Positions 1-6,633 of a stretch of 9,817 nucleotides of DNA are shown piece by piece. The DNA lies in contig JADFLD010000036.1 of NCBI GenBank assembly GCA_022564535.1, positions 1-9,817 of the forward strand, in the 5' to 3' direction. Under the pieces are notes generated by a model. It made no database searches. It was not told where the DNA came from and saw nothing but the letters and a program-made list of their open reading frames with translations. Origin of the DNA: Gemmatimonadota bacterium. Lineage in GTDB: Bacteria > Gemmatimonadota > Gemmatimonadetes > Longimicrobiales > UBA6960. Position 1 is the stretch's first letter; each line of letters begins with the position of its first letter. Made by a program: the position numbers and the translations under genes.

Positions 1-735
1 AAATACCCCGCGCTCGTGTGGCTCGACAAACAGGTCTATCTCCCGGCAATTCTCCTCGGATTCGGTGTCTGGGCGTGGGGCGGGTGGGCGATGTTGGTGG
101 TCGGCTTCTTCTGGAGCACCGTACTGCTCTTCCATTGCACGTTCTTCATAAACTCGCTTGCGCACGTCTCCGGCTCGCAGCGCTACCTCACGGGAGACGA
201 CTCGCGCAACAACTTCTGGCTTGCGCTGATCACGCTGGGTGAGGGCTGGCACAACAACCACCACCACTACCAGAGCTCGGCTCGTCAGGGCTTCCTGTGG
301 TGGGAGGTCGATGTCTCATTTTATGTGCTGAGGGCGATGGCGTGGTTCCGGCTCGTGTGGGATCTTCGCACCCCCCCTGCGGCCATTGTGCGAGGCGATC
401 GTCCGGTCGGTCGCAAGGTGGTCGAGAAAGTCGCCGGCGAACTCGCTGCCACGTTCAGTGTCGAGCGGATTGCGGATTCGGTGCGAGAGGCGTGGGCCGA
501 GTCGCATGCGATCGACGACCTGGCGGACCTGGCGCAGAGGGCGCGGGACCAGATAGAGGTGCGGCTCGCGGAGATGTCTCTTCCGCATCTTCCGACGATC
601 CCCGACCTGCGCGAAAAGGCCGAGGAGATGTTCCACGAGTCTCCTTCGATCGACGAGATCGTCGATCGCGCCCACCAACTGCTTGCCGAAGCGGTTGCGG
701 CGTACGTCTGCGACATGGAGCTTGCGAGGGCCTGA
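1..735 (+). CDS. Membrane fatty-acid desaturase (acyl-CoA delta-9 type), 5'-truncated by window edge
   Basis: The reading frame is open from base 1, so the N-terminal part lies outside the window; 244 codons are present, ending at TGA 733-735. It matches the membrane di-iron delta-9 desaturase family, which puts a cis double bond into fatty acyl chains and so tunes membrane fluidity. Visible motifs are NSLAH (about residues 53-57) and the third histidine box GEGWHNNHH (about residues 80-88), whose histidines bind the di-iron centre. Hydrophobic membrane segments lie before these. The first two histidine boxes would be upstream of the window. After the catalytic core, from about residue 120, comes a charged, probably helical tail of roughly 120 residues that is not part of the minimal desaturase. 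It contains three related short helix motifs (see findings). Family assignment is firm; the exact substrate (acyl-CoA, acyl-lipid or ACP) cannot be read from this fragment. Confidence 0.9.
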   Translation, partial: KYPALVWLDKQVYLPAILLGFGVWAWGGWAMLVVGFFWSTVLLFHCTFFINSLAHVSGSQRYLTGDDSRNNFWLALITLGEGWHNNHHHYQSSARQGFLWWEVDVSFYVLRAMAWFRLVWDLRTPPAAIVRGDRPVGRKVVEKVAGELAATFSVERIADSVREAWAESHAIDDLADLAQRARDQIEVRLAEMSLPHLPTIPDLREKAEEMFHESPSIDEIVDRAHQLLAEAVAAYVCDMELARA

Positions 736-758
736 CGGCGTCTAGGCCCATCGCCGTC
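734..758 (+). terminator. Inverted repeat at desaturase stop codon, possible terminator
   Basis: GACGGCG (734-740) and CGCCGTC (752-758) are perfectly complementary across an 11-nt loop, and the repeat begins inside the stop codon of the desaturase. There is no T-run after it, so it may only be an mRNA-end hairpin. The rest of the gap up to the symporter (759-890) shows no other structure I can support. Confidence 0.3.
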
Positions 759-890
759 GAGGGGCCATCGAACTCCCGATCCGGCCGGCTTGCCTCGACT
801 CGGGGGGCAGGGCATTCTTTCACGCTTTGATTCCAGGGGTGGCGCGAGGTCGGTCGCCCCGGTGTCGAGCTCCCCGAAACGGACAAATGC

Positions 891-2642
891 ATGGAAGCGT
901 TCCGCAGCAGCATGGAATCGTTCCTCACCACGGTCCTCCAGCCCCTCGTCGATTTCGCGAACCGCTACATCATCGAAATCGGCCCGAAGGTGGGGGGAGA
1001 GACCGTTGCAGTCATGGTGATCCTCCTCCTCGGCGTCGGTCTCTACCTGACCGTGCGCACGGGCTTCATTCAAGTCACTCGCCTCGGTCACGGCTTCGCA
1101 GTGACGACGGGGAAGTACGACGATCCTGACGATCCCGGGGATGTTTCCCATTTCCAGGCGCTCACGACGGCGCTTTCGGCCACGGTCGGCATCGGAAACA
1201 TTGCGGGCGTGGCGATGGCGATTCACTGGGGCGGGCCGGGTGCGCTGTTCTGGATGTGGGTCACCGCATTCCTCGGTATGGCGACGAAGTACTCCGAGGT
1301 CACCTTGGCCCAGAAGTTCCGCATCATCGACGAGGTCGGCACGGTGGCGGGCGGCCCGATGTACTACATCGAGCGTGGGCTCGGCCCGAAGTGGAAGCCC
1401 GTGGCCATCTTCTTCGCGATCATGCTCGGGTTCACGGCGTTCTTGACCGGGAACGCGGTTCAGGCGAACACGGTGTCCGATCAGATGTTCTCCACGTTCG
1501 GCCTTCCCACGCCGCTTACAGGAGCGATCACGGCAGCGGTCGTCGCGGCTGTCATCCTCGGAGGCATCGCCCGGATCGGAAGGGTGACCGCGATTCTCGC
1601 CCCGTTCATGGCGGCCATCTACGTGACCGGTGCGCTGGTCATCATCGCGCTGAACATCGGTGGCCTACCCGCGGCCTTCGCCACGATCGTCGGAGAAGCG
1701 TTCAACCCTCAGGCGGGTGTGGCGGGTGTGGGGGCCGGCGTCTTCGTCGTCACACTCATGTGGGGCGTGCGCCGTGGACTCTTCTCGAACGAGGCGGGGC
1801 AGGGATCTGCGCCCATCGCTCACGCGGCCGCCAAGACCGATGAGCCCGTCTCTGAGGGTGTCGTCGCCCTACTCGAGCCCTTCATCGATACGATCGTGAT
1901 CTGCTCGCTCACCGGCCTCGTCATCGTGCTGACCGGGATGCATGAGCAGCGCTTCCCCACGGAGTTGACGCTCGGCGGGGGAGACATCACCTACACCGCG
2001 ATGGTCCGGGAGAATCGATACGAGGGTGTGGACGCTCCCGACCAGATCGAGATCGTCGACGGACGGCACACCGCCACCGGAATCGGTGCGGCCGCCGTGT
2101 CCTGGCACGAGGCGAGCGTGGAGCCGCTGTACACGGATGAGGGGCAGACCGACTTGTTCACGGGGACGGTCTTTCCCGCACGTGGAGAGGCCGTCGGTTC
2201 CGACGGCACGACGTACCCGTCGCTCTACGGCGACGCCGTCGAGAATGGCGCGCCTCTCACCGCCGCCGCCTTCCGTGCCGGGTTGGCCCCCCTCGGAGAT
2301 TGGGGGCACCTGATCGTCGTATTGGGCGTGCTTCTCTTCGGAATCTCCACCGCGATTTCATGGAGCTACTACGGCGATCGTTGCGTGCACTACCTCCTCG
2401 GTCAGCGAGCGATCTTGCCGTACAAGTTCGTTTTCGTGGGGATGCACTTCATGGGCGCGGTGCTCCCGCTGTCCGTTGTGTGGGCCCTCGGAGACGTGGC
2501 GCTCGCCATCGTGATCTGGCCGAATCTGATCGCGCTCGTGCTTCTTACCCCCGTCGTCGTCGAAGAGACGAAGAGCTATTTCGAGCGGAAACCGTACGAG
2601 GCGATGGCCGCCAAGCGACGTGCCCGGCTGTCCGGAGACTGA
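891..2642 (+). CDS. AGCS-family sodium:alanine/glycine symporter with extra-long loop
   Basis: Integral inner-membrane transporter that would couple Na+ influx to uptake of alanine, glycine or a related small amino acid. The family signature GGPGALFWMWVTAFLG sits at residues 114-129, preceded by the conserved GIGNIAGVA segment and followed by a conserved GGPMYYIERGLG stretch. Many hydrophobic helices run through the protein, and a conserved SWSYYGDRCVHYLLG motif lies near the C-terminus. At 583 residues it is longer than the usual 450-500. The excess is mainly a soluble, polar loop of roughly 90-100 residues (about 350-455) inserted between two late membrane helices. ATG 891 is chosen because no in-frame start lies just upstream; I see no good Shine-Dalgarno sequence, so translation may start weakly or at M8. 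It stands alone, convergent to dinB-btpA. I saw no glycine riboswitch upstream. Family call is firm, substrate is not. Confidence 0.93.
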   Translation: MEAFRSSMESFLTTVLQPLVDFANRYIIEIGPKVGGETVAVMVILLLGVGLYLTVRTGFIQVTRLGHGFAVTTGKYDDPDDPGDVSHFQALTTALSATVGIGNIAGVAMAIHWGGPGALFWMWVTAFLGMATKYSEVTLAQKFRIIDEVGTVAGGPMYYIERGLGPKWKPVAIFFAIMLGFTAFLTGNAVQANTVSDQMFSTFGLPTPLTGAITAAVVAAVILGGIARIGRVTAILAPFMAAIYVTGALVIIALNIGGLPAAFATIVGEAFNPQAGVAGVGAGVFVVTLMWGVRRGLFSNEAGQGSAPIAHAAAKTDEPVSEGVVALLEPFIDTIVICSLTGLVIVLTGMHEQRFPTELTLGGGDITYTAMVRENRYEGVDAPDQIEIVDGRHTATGIGAAAVSWHEASVEPLYTDEGQTDLFTGTVFPARGEAVGSDGTTYPSLYGDAVENGAPLTAAAFRAGLAPLGDWGHLIVVLGVLLFGISTAISWSYYGDRCVHYLLGQRAILPYKFVFVGMHFMGAVLPLSVVWALGDVALAIVIWPNLIALVLLTPVVVEETKSYFERKPYEAMAAKRRARLSGD

Positions 2643-2667
2643 CGCGATTACCGTCCAGGAATCCCGC

Positions 2668-2691
2668 GGGGCGGCCCTTACGGGTCGCCCC
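2668..2691. terminator. Shared bidirectional hairpin terminator between symporter and btpA
   Basis: GGGGCGGCCC (2668-2677) pairs with GGGTCGCCCC (2682-2691), 10 bp with one G-U wobble and a 4-nt loop. GTTT follows on the + strand, a short T-run. It starts 25 nt after the symporter stop. On the minus strand the btpA stop codon TAA (2680-2678) lies in the loop, so the hairpin overlaps the end of that gene and there is no T-run for that direction. Confidence 0.65.
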
Positions 2692-3520
2692 GTTTCAGCT
2701 CGGAGCCCAAGCAGTCCCGGGCGGCGTCGATCAGAAGCCGGGCCCGGTCCGCGTCGACACCGGCTCCGGCGATCCCACCCCTCATCACCGAACTACCGAC
2801 GATCGCTCCGTCCGCGAGGGCGAGCACGTTCGAGGCATTCTGCGGGGTGACGCCGGAGCCGACGAGGATGCACGCTTCCGGGACCGCAGCCCGGACGGCT
2901 TCCAGGTCGCGGGTTTCCGTCGGGACGCCGGTGCCGGAGCCCGACACGACGAGGGCGTCGGCGAGTCCCCTCCGCCAGCTGTCGGACGCGGCGGTTCCGA
3001 TATCCGACCCCGACGGAGGGGTCGCGTGCTTCACGTGAACGTCGGCGAGTATCGCGACGCGGCCACCTAGCTTCGAGCGTAACCGCAGCGTGTCGGCGGC
3101 GCGCCCCTCGACCAGCCCTTGGTCGGTCCACATCGAGCCTGCGTGGACGTTGACCCGAATGAAGCGGGCGCCCGTCGCGGTGGCGATCGCGACGGCTGCA
3201 TGGGCGTCGTTGCGAAGAACGTTCACCCCGACCGGTAGGCCTGTGGCGTCCCGGACGGCCAGTACGGCCGCCGTCATCGCGGCCACGGTCTCTGCGGGGA
3301 CCGGACCCTTCAGGAACGGCACGTCCGCGTAGTTCTCGACCAATATTCCGTCGAAGCCCGCCTTCGTGAGCGCTTCCGCGTCGGTGGTGGCCCTGCTGAA
3401 CACGGCTCCCATCGAGGCCCCCCAACGCGGGGATCCCGGCAGCGGCATGAGGTGCACCATGCCGACGATCGGTGCTCGTTCGGGCCAAATGGACTCGATA
3501 GCCACTTCGATCTCGGTCAT
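2678..3520 (-). CDS. btpA: BtpA/SgcQ-family TIM-barrel protein
   Basis: A 280-residue protein whose N-terminus carries the family hallmark GMVHLMPLPGSP (residues 20-31). Glycine-rich (beta/alpha) barrel motifs follow: DGILVENYADVPF, GVNVLRND, RVNVHAGSMWTDQGLVEG, ILADVHVKHATP, VVSGSGTG and ILVGSGVTPQN. The late GSG motifs resemble a phosphate-binding site. In cyanobacteria BtpA is needed for stable photosystem I; in other bacteria (SgcQ) the role is unknown, and nothing here suggests photosynthesis. Length is typical and the protein looks intact. The ATG shares ATGA with the stop of dinB (4-bp overlap), so the two are probably translationally coupled. A Shine-Dalgarno-like AAGGAGG lies 12 nt upstream of the ATG, within dinB (3533-3539 on the complementary strand). 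The family is sure; the reaction is not known. Confidence 0.9.
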   Translation of the reverse strand: MTEIEVAIESIWPERAPIVGMVHLMPLPGSPRWGASMGAVFSRATTDAEALTKAGFDGILVENYADVPFLKGPVPAETVAAMTAAVLAVRDATGLPVGVNVLRNDAHAAVAIATATGARFIRVNVHAGSMWTDQGLVEGRAADTLRLRSKLGGRVAILADVHVKHATPPSGSDIGTAASDSWRRGLADALVVSGSGTGVPTETRDLEAVRAAVPEACILVGSGVTPQNASNVLALADGAIVGSSVMRGGIAGAGVDADRARLLIDAARDCLGSELKRGDP

Positions 3521-4767
3521 GCTCGCCCGTCGCCTCCTTCGGAGCGTGGCCTTCGGCCGCGTGACCGTTCGATCATGCGCCCGGGCACGACGGCCCCGTG
3601 TCCGAAGCGGTCCTCGAGTATGTCGACCACCCGTGAGACACTTCTGTCGCGTTCGCTTTCGCCCGCGATGGGCTCCTCGAAGAGACCCAACTGATGAGCC
3701 TCGTCGGTTCCGACGAGACCGGTCAACCCTATCCCCAGGAGGCGGGCTGGCACCCTCCTCACGTTCCGAAGATCCTGGAGTAGGTCCCGGGCCACCCTAT
3801 AGAGCGTCGTGTTCGACTCGATTGGCTCAGGTACCGTGCGGCTGTGTTGTCGTGTCTTGAAGTCGTGATCGCGAAGCTTGACGGTCACCGTCCGGGCGCG
3901 GAGCCCCTTCTTCCGTAGCGTCGCACCTACCGAGCCGGCCAACTCCAGAAGCCGGCTTTCGAGGTCTTCGTCCTCAACGAGGTCTTGGAAGAAGGTCCGT
4001 TCCGAAGAGATGGACTTGCGGCGCTCTGCAGGATCGACGCGACTGTCGTCGATTCCCCGGATTCGACGGTACAGCCACGCGCCACGCCGTTGCCCGAACC
4101 ACTTTTCCAGCCACTCCGGCTGAACCGACATGGCGTCTTCTACCCGCACGAGGCCTCGCCTGCGCAGGGCCTCGACCAGGGACGGTCCGACGCCAGGCAA
4201 CGCAGCGAGTTCGAGTTGATTGAGGAAGTGCTGCTCGGTTCCGGGAGGCACGACATGGACTCCAGCCGGCTTGGCCCGCGTGGTGGCGAGCTTCGCGATC
4301 ACGCGACGGGTACCCCCGCCCAGCGACACGGAGATCTTCGTTCGCTCCAGTACGGTCTCGCGAATCCGCCACGCCGTCTGCTCGAGGGTCTCGCTGCCGA
4401 AGAGTCGCTCGGTACCCGTGAGGTCGAGGTAGAACTCGTCGATGGAGGCCGCCTGGACTACGGGCGCCAAGTCGACGAGCACGGATTGAACCTCCCGGCT
4501 TCTCTTGCCGACGACGCCACGCGGCACGCCCACGACCTTGGCGTCCGGGCAGAGGCGTAGGGCCTGCGACGTCGGCATCGCGGAACGAACGCCGTATTCG
4601 CGGGCTTCGTACGAGGCCGATGTGACGACGCCTCGTCCGGTCGGCGATCCACCCACGATCAACAGGCGGGCTCTGCCGGCTCCCTCGGGATCCTCCAGGC
4701 GCGCGACCTGAACGAAGAACGCGTCGCAGTCGACGAGCAGGATCCTTCGTTCTGGCGGCTGATCCAC
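3517..4767 (-). CDS. dinB: DNA polymerase IV (Y-family translesion polymerase)
   Basis: Error-prone polymerase that copies past damaged bases. With the GTG start at 4767 it has 416 residues. Visible features: catalytic D13 in LLVDCDAFF, with F18 at the steric-gate position that excludes ribonucleotides; YEAREYGVRSAMP (residues 53-65) in the fingers; catalytic D110 and E111 in SIDEFYLDLT; a helix-hairpin-helix LPGVGPSLVEALRRRG in the thumb; the little-finger domain; and a beta-clamp-binding motif QLGLF at 359-363. A conserved RFGHGAV segment follows near the C-terminus. An upstream in-frame GTG at 4836 would add 23 unconserved residues. I prefer 4767 because it has AGAGGA 4 nt before it (4772-4777) and because the extra stretch overlaps probable promoter sequence. 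It leads a two-gene unit with btpA. I see no LexA box by eye, so SOS control is not shown. Confidence 0.93.
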   Translation of the reverse strand: MDQPPERRILLVDCDAFFVQVARLEDPEGAGRARLLIVGGSPTGRGVVTSASYEAREYGVRSAMPTSQALRLCPDAKVVGVPRGVVGKRSREVQSVLVDLAPVVQAASIDEFYLDLTGTERLFGSETLEQTAWRIRETVLERTKISVSLGGGTRRVIAKLATTRAKPAGVHVVPPGTEQHFLNQLELAALPGVGPSLVEALRRRGLVRVEDAMSVQPEWLEKWFGQRRGAWLYRRIRGIDDSRVDPAERRKSISSERTFFQDLVEDEDLESRLLELAGSVGATLRKKGLRARTVTVKLRDHDFKTRQHSRTVPEPIESNTTLYRVARDLLQDLRNVRRVPARLLGIGLTGLVGTDEAHQLGLFEEPIAGESERDRSVSRVVDILEDRFGHGAVVPGRMIERSRGRRPRSEGGDGRA

Positions 4768-4790
4768 GGTGTCCTCTGCGCTCTCCGGGT

Positions 4791-4819
4791 TTGCTGGTCG
4801 GTACCGAGTCGGGTAGAAT
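4791..4819 (+). promoter_or_regulatory. Candidate sigma-70-type promoter for sod
   Basis: TTGCTG (4791-4796), a 17-bp spacer and TAGAAT (4814-4819) read toward the superoxide dismutase gene. The -10 matches the TATAAT consensus at 5 of 6 positions, the -35 only at TTG. It implies a 5' leader of about 150 nt. That leader contains a small imperfect hairpin (GGAC-g-CGC with GCG-g-GTCC, 4914-4934) just before the ribosome-binding site. Confidence 0.35.
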
Positions 4820-4843
4820 CCACTGCACGGCCCCACCGTTCAA
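4815..4843 (-). promoter_or_regulatory. Weak candidate promoter for dinB-btpA
   Basis: On the minus strand TTGAAC (4843-4838) is followed after 17 bp by GATTCT (4820-4815). The -35 is fair and the -10 poor. Its -10 overlaps that of the candidate sod promoter on the other strand, so the two divergent units could compete for polymerase. This is a motif reading only. Confidence 0.22.
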
Positions 4844-4961
4844 AAGCTAGCGGCCTGCCGTCGTTGTCCGCCAAGCGTCGCAGCGAGTCCAAAGCCGGGG
4901 CTGCACAACTTCCGGACGCGCCCTGTGCGGGTCCCCCAACCTCGAAACGCTGAAAAGCCAC

Positions 4962-4967
4962 AAGGAG
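4962..4967 (+). promoter_or_regulatory. Ribosome-binding site of sod
   Basis: AAGGAG lies 9 nt before ATG 4977 and fixes the start of the superoxide dismutase gene. Confidence 0.75.
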
Positions 4968-4976
4968 TCCGGCACG

Positions 4977-5597
4977 ATGGCCTACCCCTTCGATCTTCCT
5001 GAGCTCGGTTACGCGCACGACGCCCTGGAGCCACACATCGACGCTCGCACCATGGAGATCCACCACGGCAAGCACCATGCAGCCTATACCAGCAAGCTGA
5101 ACGCCGCGCTCGAGGGGCACACGGATCTTCACGGGAAGTCCGCGATTGCGCTCGTCTCCGATCTCGACGCGCTCCCCGAATCGATCCGAGGCGCGGTTCG
5201 CAACAACGGGGGTGGCTACGTCAATCACTCCCTGTTCTGGGAGGTGATGACGCCGGGGGGCTCGAATGCTCCGAGCGGTGATCTCGCCGCGGCGATCGAC
5301 GCGGCGTTCACGTCCTTCGACGATTTCAAGGCCCGATTCGAAGCGGCGGCCGCAGGGCAGTTCGGTTCCGGTTGGGGTTGGCTCTGCGTGGGCGGCGGTG
5401 GTGAGCTCTCGGTGGTCGCCACCGCGAATCAGGATAGCCCCCATACGCAGGGGCTCACGCCGATCCTCGGAGTCGACGTTTGGGAGCACGCGTACTACCT
5501 GAACTATCAGAACCGACGTCCCGACTACCTCGCGGCGTTCTGGAACGTGGTCAACTGGGACGTGGTGGGTCAGCGCCACGGGGCTGCGACCGCCTGA
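4977..5597 (+). CDS. sodA: Superoxide dismutase, Fe/Mn family, Mn-type
   Basis: Converts superoxide to oxygen and hydrogen peroxide, in the cytoplasm since no signal peptide is seen. At 206 residues it is full length. Metal ligands by family alignment are H29 (in [10 protein letters not shown]), H84 (in NHSLFW), D167 and H171 (in [11 protein letters not shown]). The second-sphere glutamine is Q152 in ANQDSP, the position typical of Mn enzymes, so I call it Mn-type; cambialistic use of iron cannot be excluded. The usual GGHxNH before the second ligand is GGYVNH here, a Tyr in place of a common His. The start is backed by a good Shine-Dalgarno site. It is transcribed alone, divergently from dinB, and ends at a strong hairpin. 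The pairing with a DNA-damage polymerase is thematically sensible, but shared control is only a guess. Confidence 0.95.
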   Translation: MAYPFDLPELGYAHDALEPHIDARTMEIHHGKHHAAYTSKLNAALEGHTDLHGKSAIALVSDLDALPESIRGAVRNNGGGYVNHSLFWEVMTPGGSNAPSGDLAAAIDAAFTSFDDFKARFEAAAAGQFGSGWGWLCVGGGGELSVVATANQDSPHTQGLTPILGVDVWEHAYYLNYQNRRPDYLAAFWNVVNWDVVGQRHGAATA

Positions 5598-5642
5598 TCG
5601 CTCCGGGGCCTTCAAGAGAAGGTCCGCTGAGGTCGAGACTGA

Positions 5643-5677
5643 GGGGGTCGGGACCGCGCCGAGCGGGCCCGGCCCCT
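5643..5677 (+). terminator. Hairpin terminator after sodA
   Basis: GGGGTCGGG (5644-5652) pairs with CCCGGCCCC (5668-5676) with one U-G pair. Inside it, after an A-G mismatch, CCGC (5654-5657) pairs with GCGG (5663-5666) around a 5-nt loop, and a G-U pair closes the base. This gives about 13 pairs, very stable, starting 46 nt after the stop. The downstream TCCTGTTC is only moderately T-rich. Confidence 0.6.
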
Positions 5678-5751
5678 CCTGTTCGACTCCTACAGCACCA
5701 CGGACCTCGTGGTTCGAGCCCGGGTTATGGAGTAGGTGGCCGCGTCGGTGC

Positions 5752-5797
5752 CCGGTCACGATTCTTGTGTGACCGGAAACATATGTTTACATATGTA
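5752..5797. promoter_or_regulatory. Palindrome cluster (probable operator/promoter region) upstream of the LysM peptidase gene
   Basis: CCGGTCAC (5752-5759) and GTGACCGG (5769-5776) form a perfect 8-bp inverted repeat with a 9-nt spacer. Directly after it, the self-complementary ACATATGT occurs twice, at 5779-5786 and 5789-5796, exactly 10 bp apart, or one helical turn. The first is the centre of the 12-bp palindrome AAACATATGTTT (5777-5788) and the second of TACATATGTA (5788-5797). The block is AT-rich inside GC-rich DNA and lies 50 nt before the ATG. TTGTGT (5765-5770), 17 bp and TACATA (5788-5793) could be a weak promoter within it. The regulator is unknown. Confidence 0.45.
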
Positions 5798-5847
5798 CGG
5801 CCAAGCTTTTTCGGTCGGCACGACACGAACCCGAACGCCTGGATAGG

Positions 5848-6615
5848 ATGCTCGGACCTCTTTCACGTTTCTCGAGACTCGCTACGCTCGGCCTGCTTCT
5901 GGTCCTGCTGGGCACCAGCGGGCCGGTAAGCGTTGGGGCACAGAGTCTGCGGGGTTCTGCCGCGTCGATGGATCGGCAGGTTCGAATGGCGCGTCAGCAC
6001 GACTTCACGTACATCGACACGGGCGACCGCGTACGCTATTTCGCGTCGCAGGGCTGGCTCGTCCCGATTCGCCCGACGAGGGACTTCGAATTGCACGCGG
6101 TCTCCTTTGCGTACGCTCGTCCCGCGGTCGAGCTCTTCATTCGGCGCTTGAGCCAGCAGTATCGTCGTGCCTGCGGAGAGCCGTTGGTGGTCACGAGTCT
6201 CACGCGCCCCACGACACGGCAGCCCCGCAACGCGTCCGAGCGATCCGTGCATCCGACCGGCATGGCGCTCGACCTTCGCTACAGTGGTGACCGCAACTGC
6301 CGCCGTTGGTTGGAGGAGGTACTCGGCGACTTGGAGCGTCAGGGTGTGCTCGAGGCCACTCGAGAGCGCTCGCCCGTGCACTACCACGTCGCCCTGTATC
6401 CGAGGCAGTACGCCGCCTACGTCGACAGGCTCCTCGCTCGTCAGTCCGCGGCGGGTGATGGGACCGTCGAGTACACCGTTCGGCGAGGAGACTCCCTATG
6501 GAAGATCGCGCGTAGCCACGGGACGACGGTCGATGAGCTCAAGAGCGTGAACGGAATCGATGACAGCCGGATCTTTCCAGGCCAGGTGATCGACGTCCCT
6601 TTGGGTAGTAGCTGA
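5848..6615 (+). CDS. Secreted LAS-type (M15/MepA-like, DUF5715-like) metallopeptidase with C-terminal LysM domain
   Basis: The 255-residue protein begins with a signal peptide: basic start, hydrophobic LATLGLLLVLLG, probable cleavage after GAQ (about residue 32). The middle domain (about 50-195) carries the LAS zinc-peptidase pattern: R120 in TSLTRP, H135 and D142 in SVHPTGMALDL (H-x6-D), and HYH at 178-180. H135, D142 and H180 are the expected zinc ligands. Related enzymes cleave peptide bonds in peptidoglycan. The end (about 208-251) is a LysM domain, starting YTVRRGDSLWKIA and ending GQVIDVP, which binds glycan strands. The likely role is cell-wall remodelling outside the inner membrane. 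Only a weak GGATAG precedes the ATG. The gene is complete and stands alone; 18 bp after its stop lies the stop of the truncated L10 gene on the other strand. The peptidase call rests on motif spacing, so the activity and exact bond are inferred. Confidence 0.82.
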   Translation: MLGPLSRFSRLATLGLLLVLLGTSGPVSVGAQSLRGSAASMDRQVRMARQHDFTYIDTGDRVRYFASQGWLVPIRPTRDFELHAVSFAYARPAVELFIRRLSQQYRRACGEPLVVTSLTRPTTRQPRNASERSVHPTGMALDLRYSGDRNCRRWLEEVLGDLERQGVLEATRERSPVHYHVALYPRQYAAYVDRLLARQSAAGDGTVEYTVRRGDSLWKIARSHGTTVDELKSVNGIDDSRIFPGQVIDVPLGSS

Positions 6616-6633
6616 CCGCGCCACTTGTTCAGC

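Noticed and set aside
736..890. Glycine riboswitch before the AGCS symporter
   Set aside because: Such transporters often have one, but the conserved core sequences and paired aptamer layout are not present here.
321..1226. Minus-strand open frame of 301 codons
   Set aside because: It overlaps the desaturase tail and the symporter start, both supported by family motifs; its protein is Arg-rich low-complexity, typical of a shadow frame in GC-rich DNA.
4768..4836. 23-codon N-terminal extension of dinB from GTG 4836
   Set aside because: The extra residues look unlike DinB, no ribosome-binding site precedes that GTG, and the stretch overlaps candidate promoter elements; GTG 4767 has AGAGGA nearby.
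4837..4976. LexA/SOS box upstream of dinB
   Set aside because: I found neither a CTGT-N8-ACAG nor a GAAC-N4-GTTC type site by eye in this gap.
5680..5740. tRNA-like T-arm strings (GGTTCGAGCCC and TTCGACTCC followed by CACCA)
   Set aside because: The arms do not pair properly, no matching acceptor stem lies upstream and no D-arm or anticodon arm can be drawn; chance resemblance.
4659..5759. Minus-strand open frame of 366 codons across sodA
   Set aside because: It is antisense to an intact sodA and runs into the dinB start in another frame; no recognisable motif.
6441..6633. Frameshifted continuation of L10 beyond 6634
   Set aside because: The minus-strand frames here read antisense through the LysM gene and show no L10-like sequence, so a simple frameshift does not explain the truncation.
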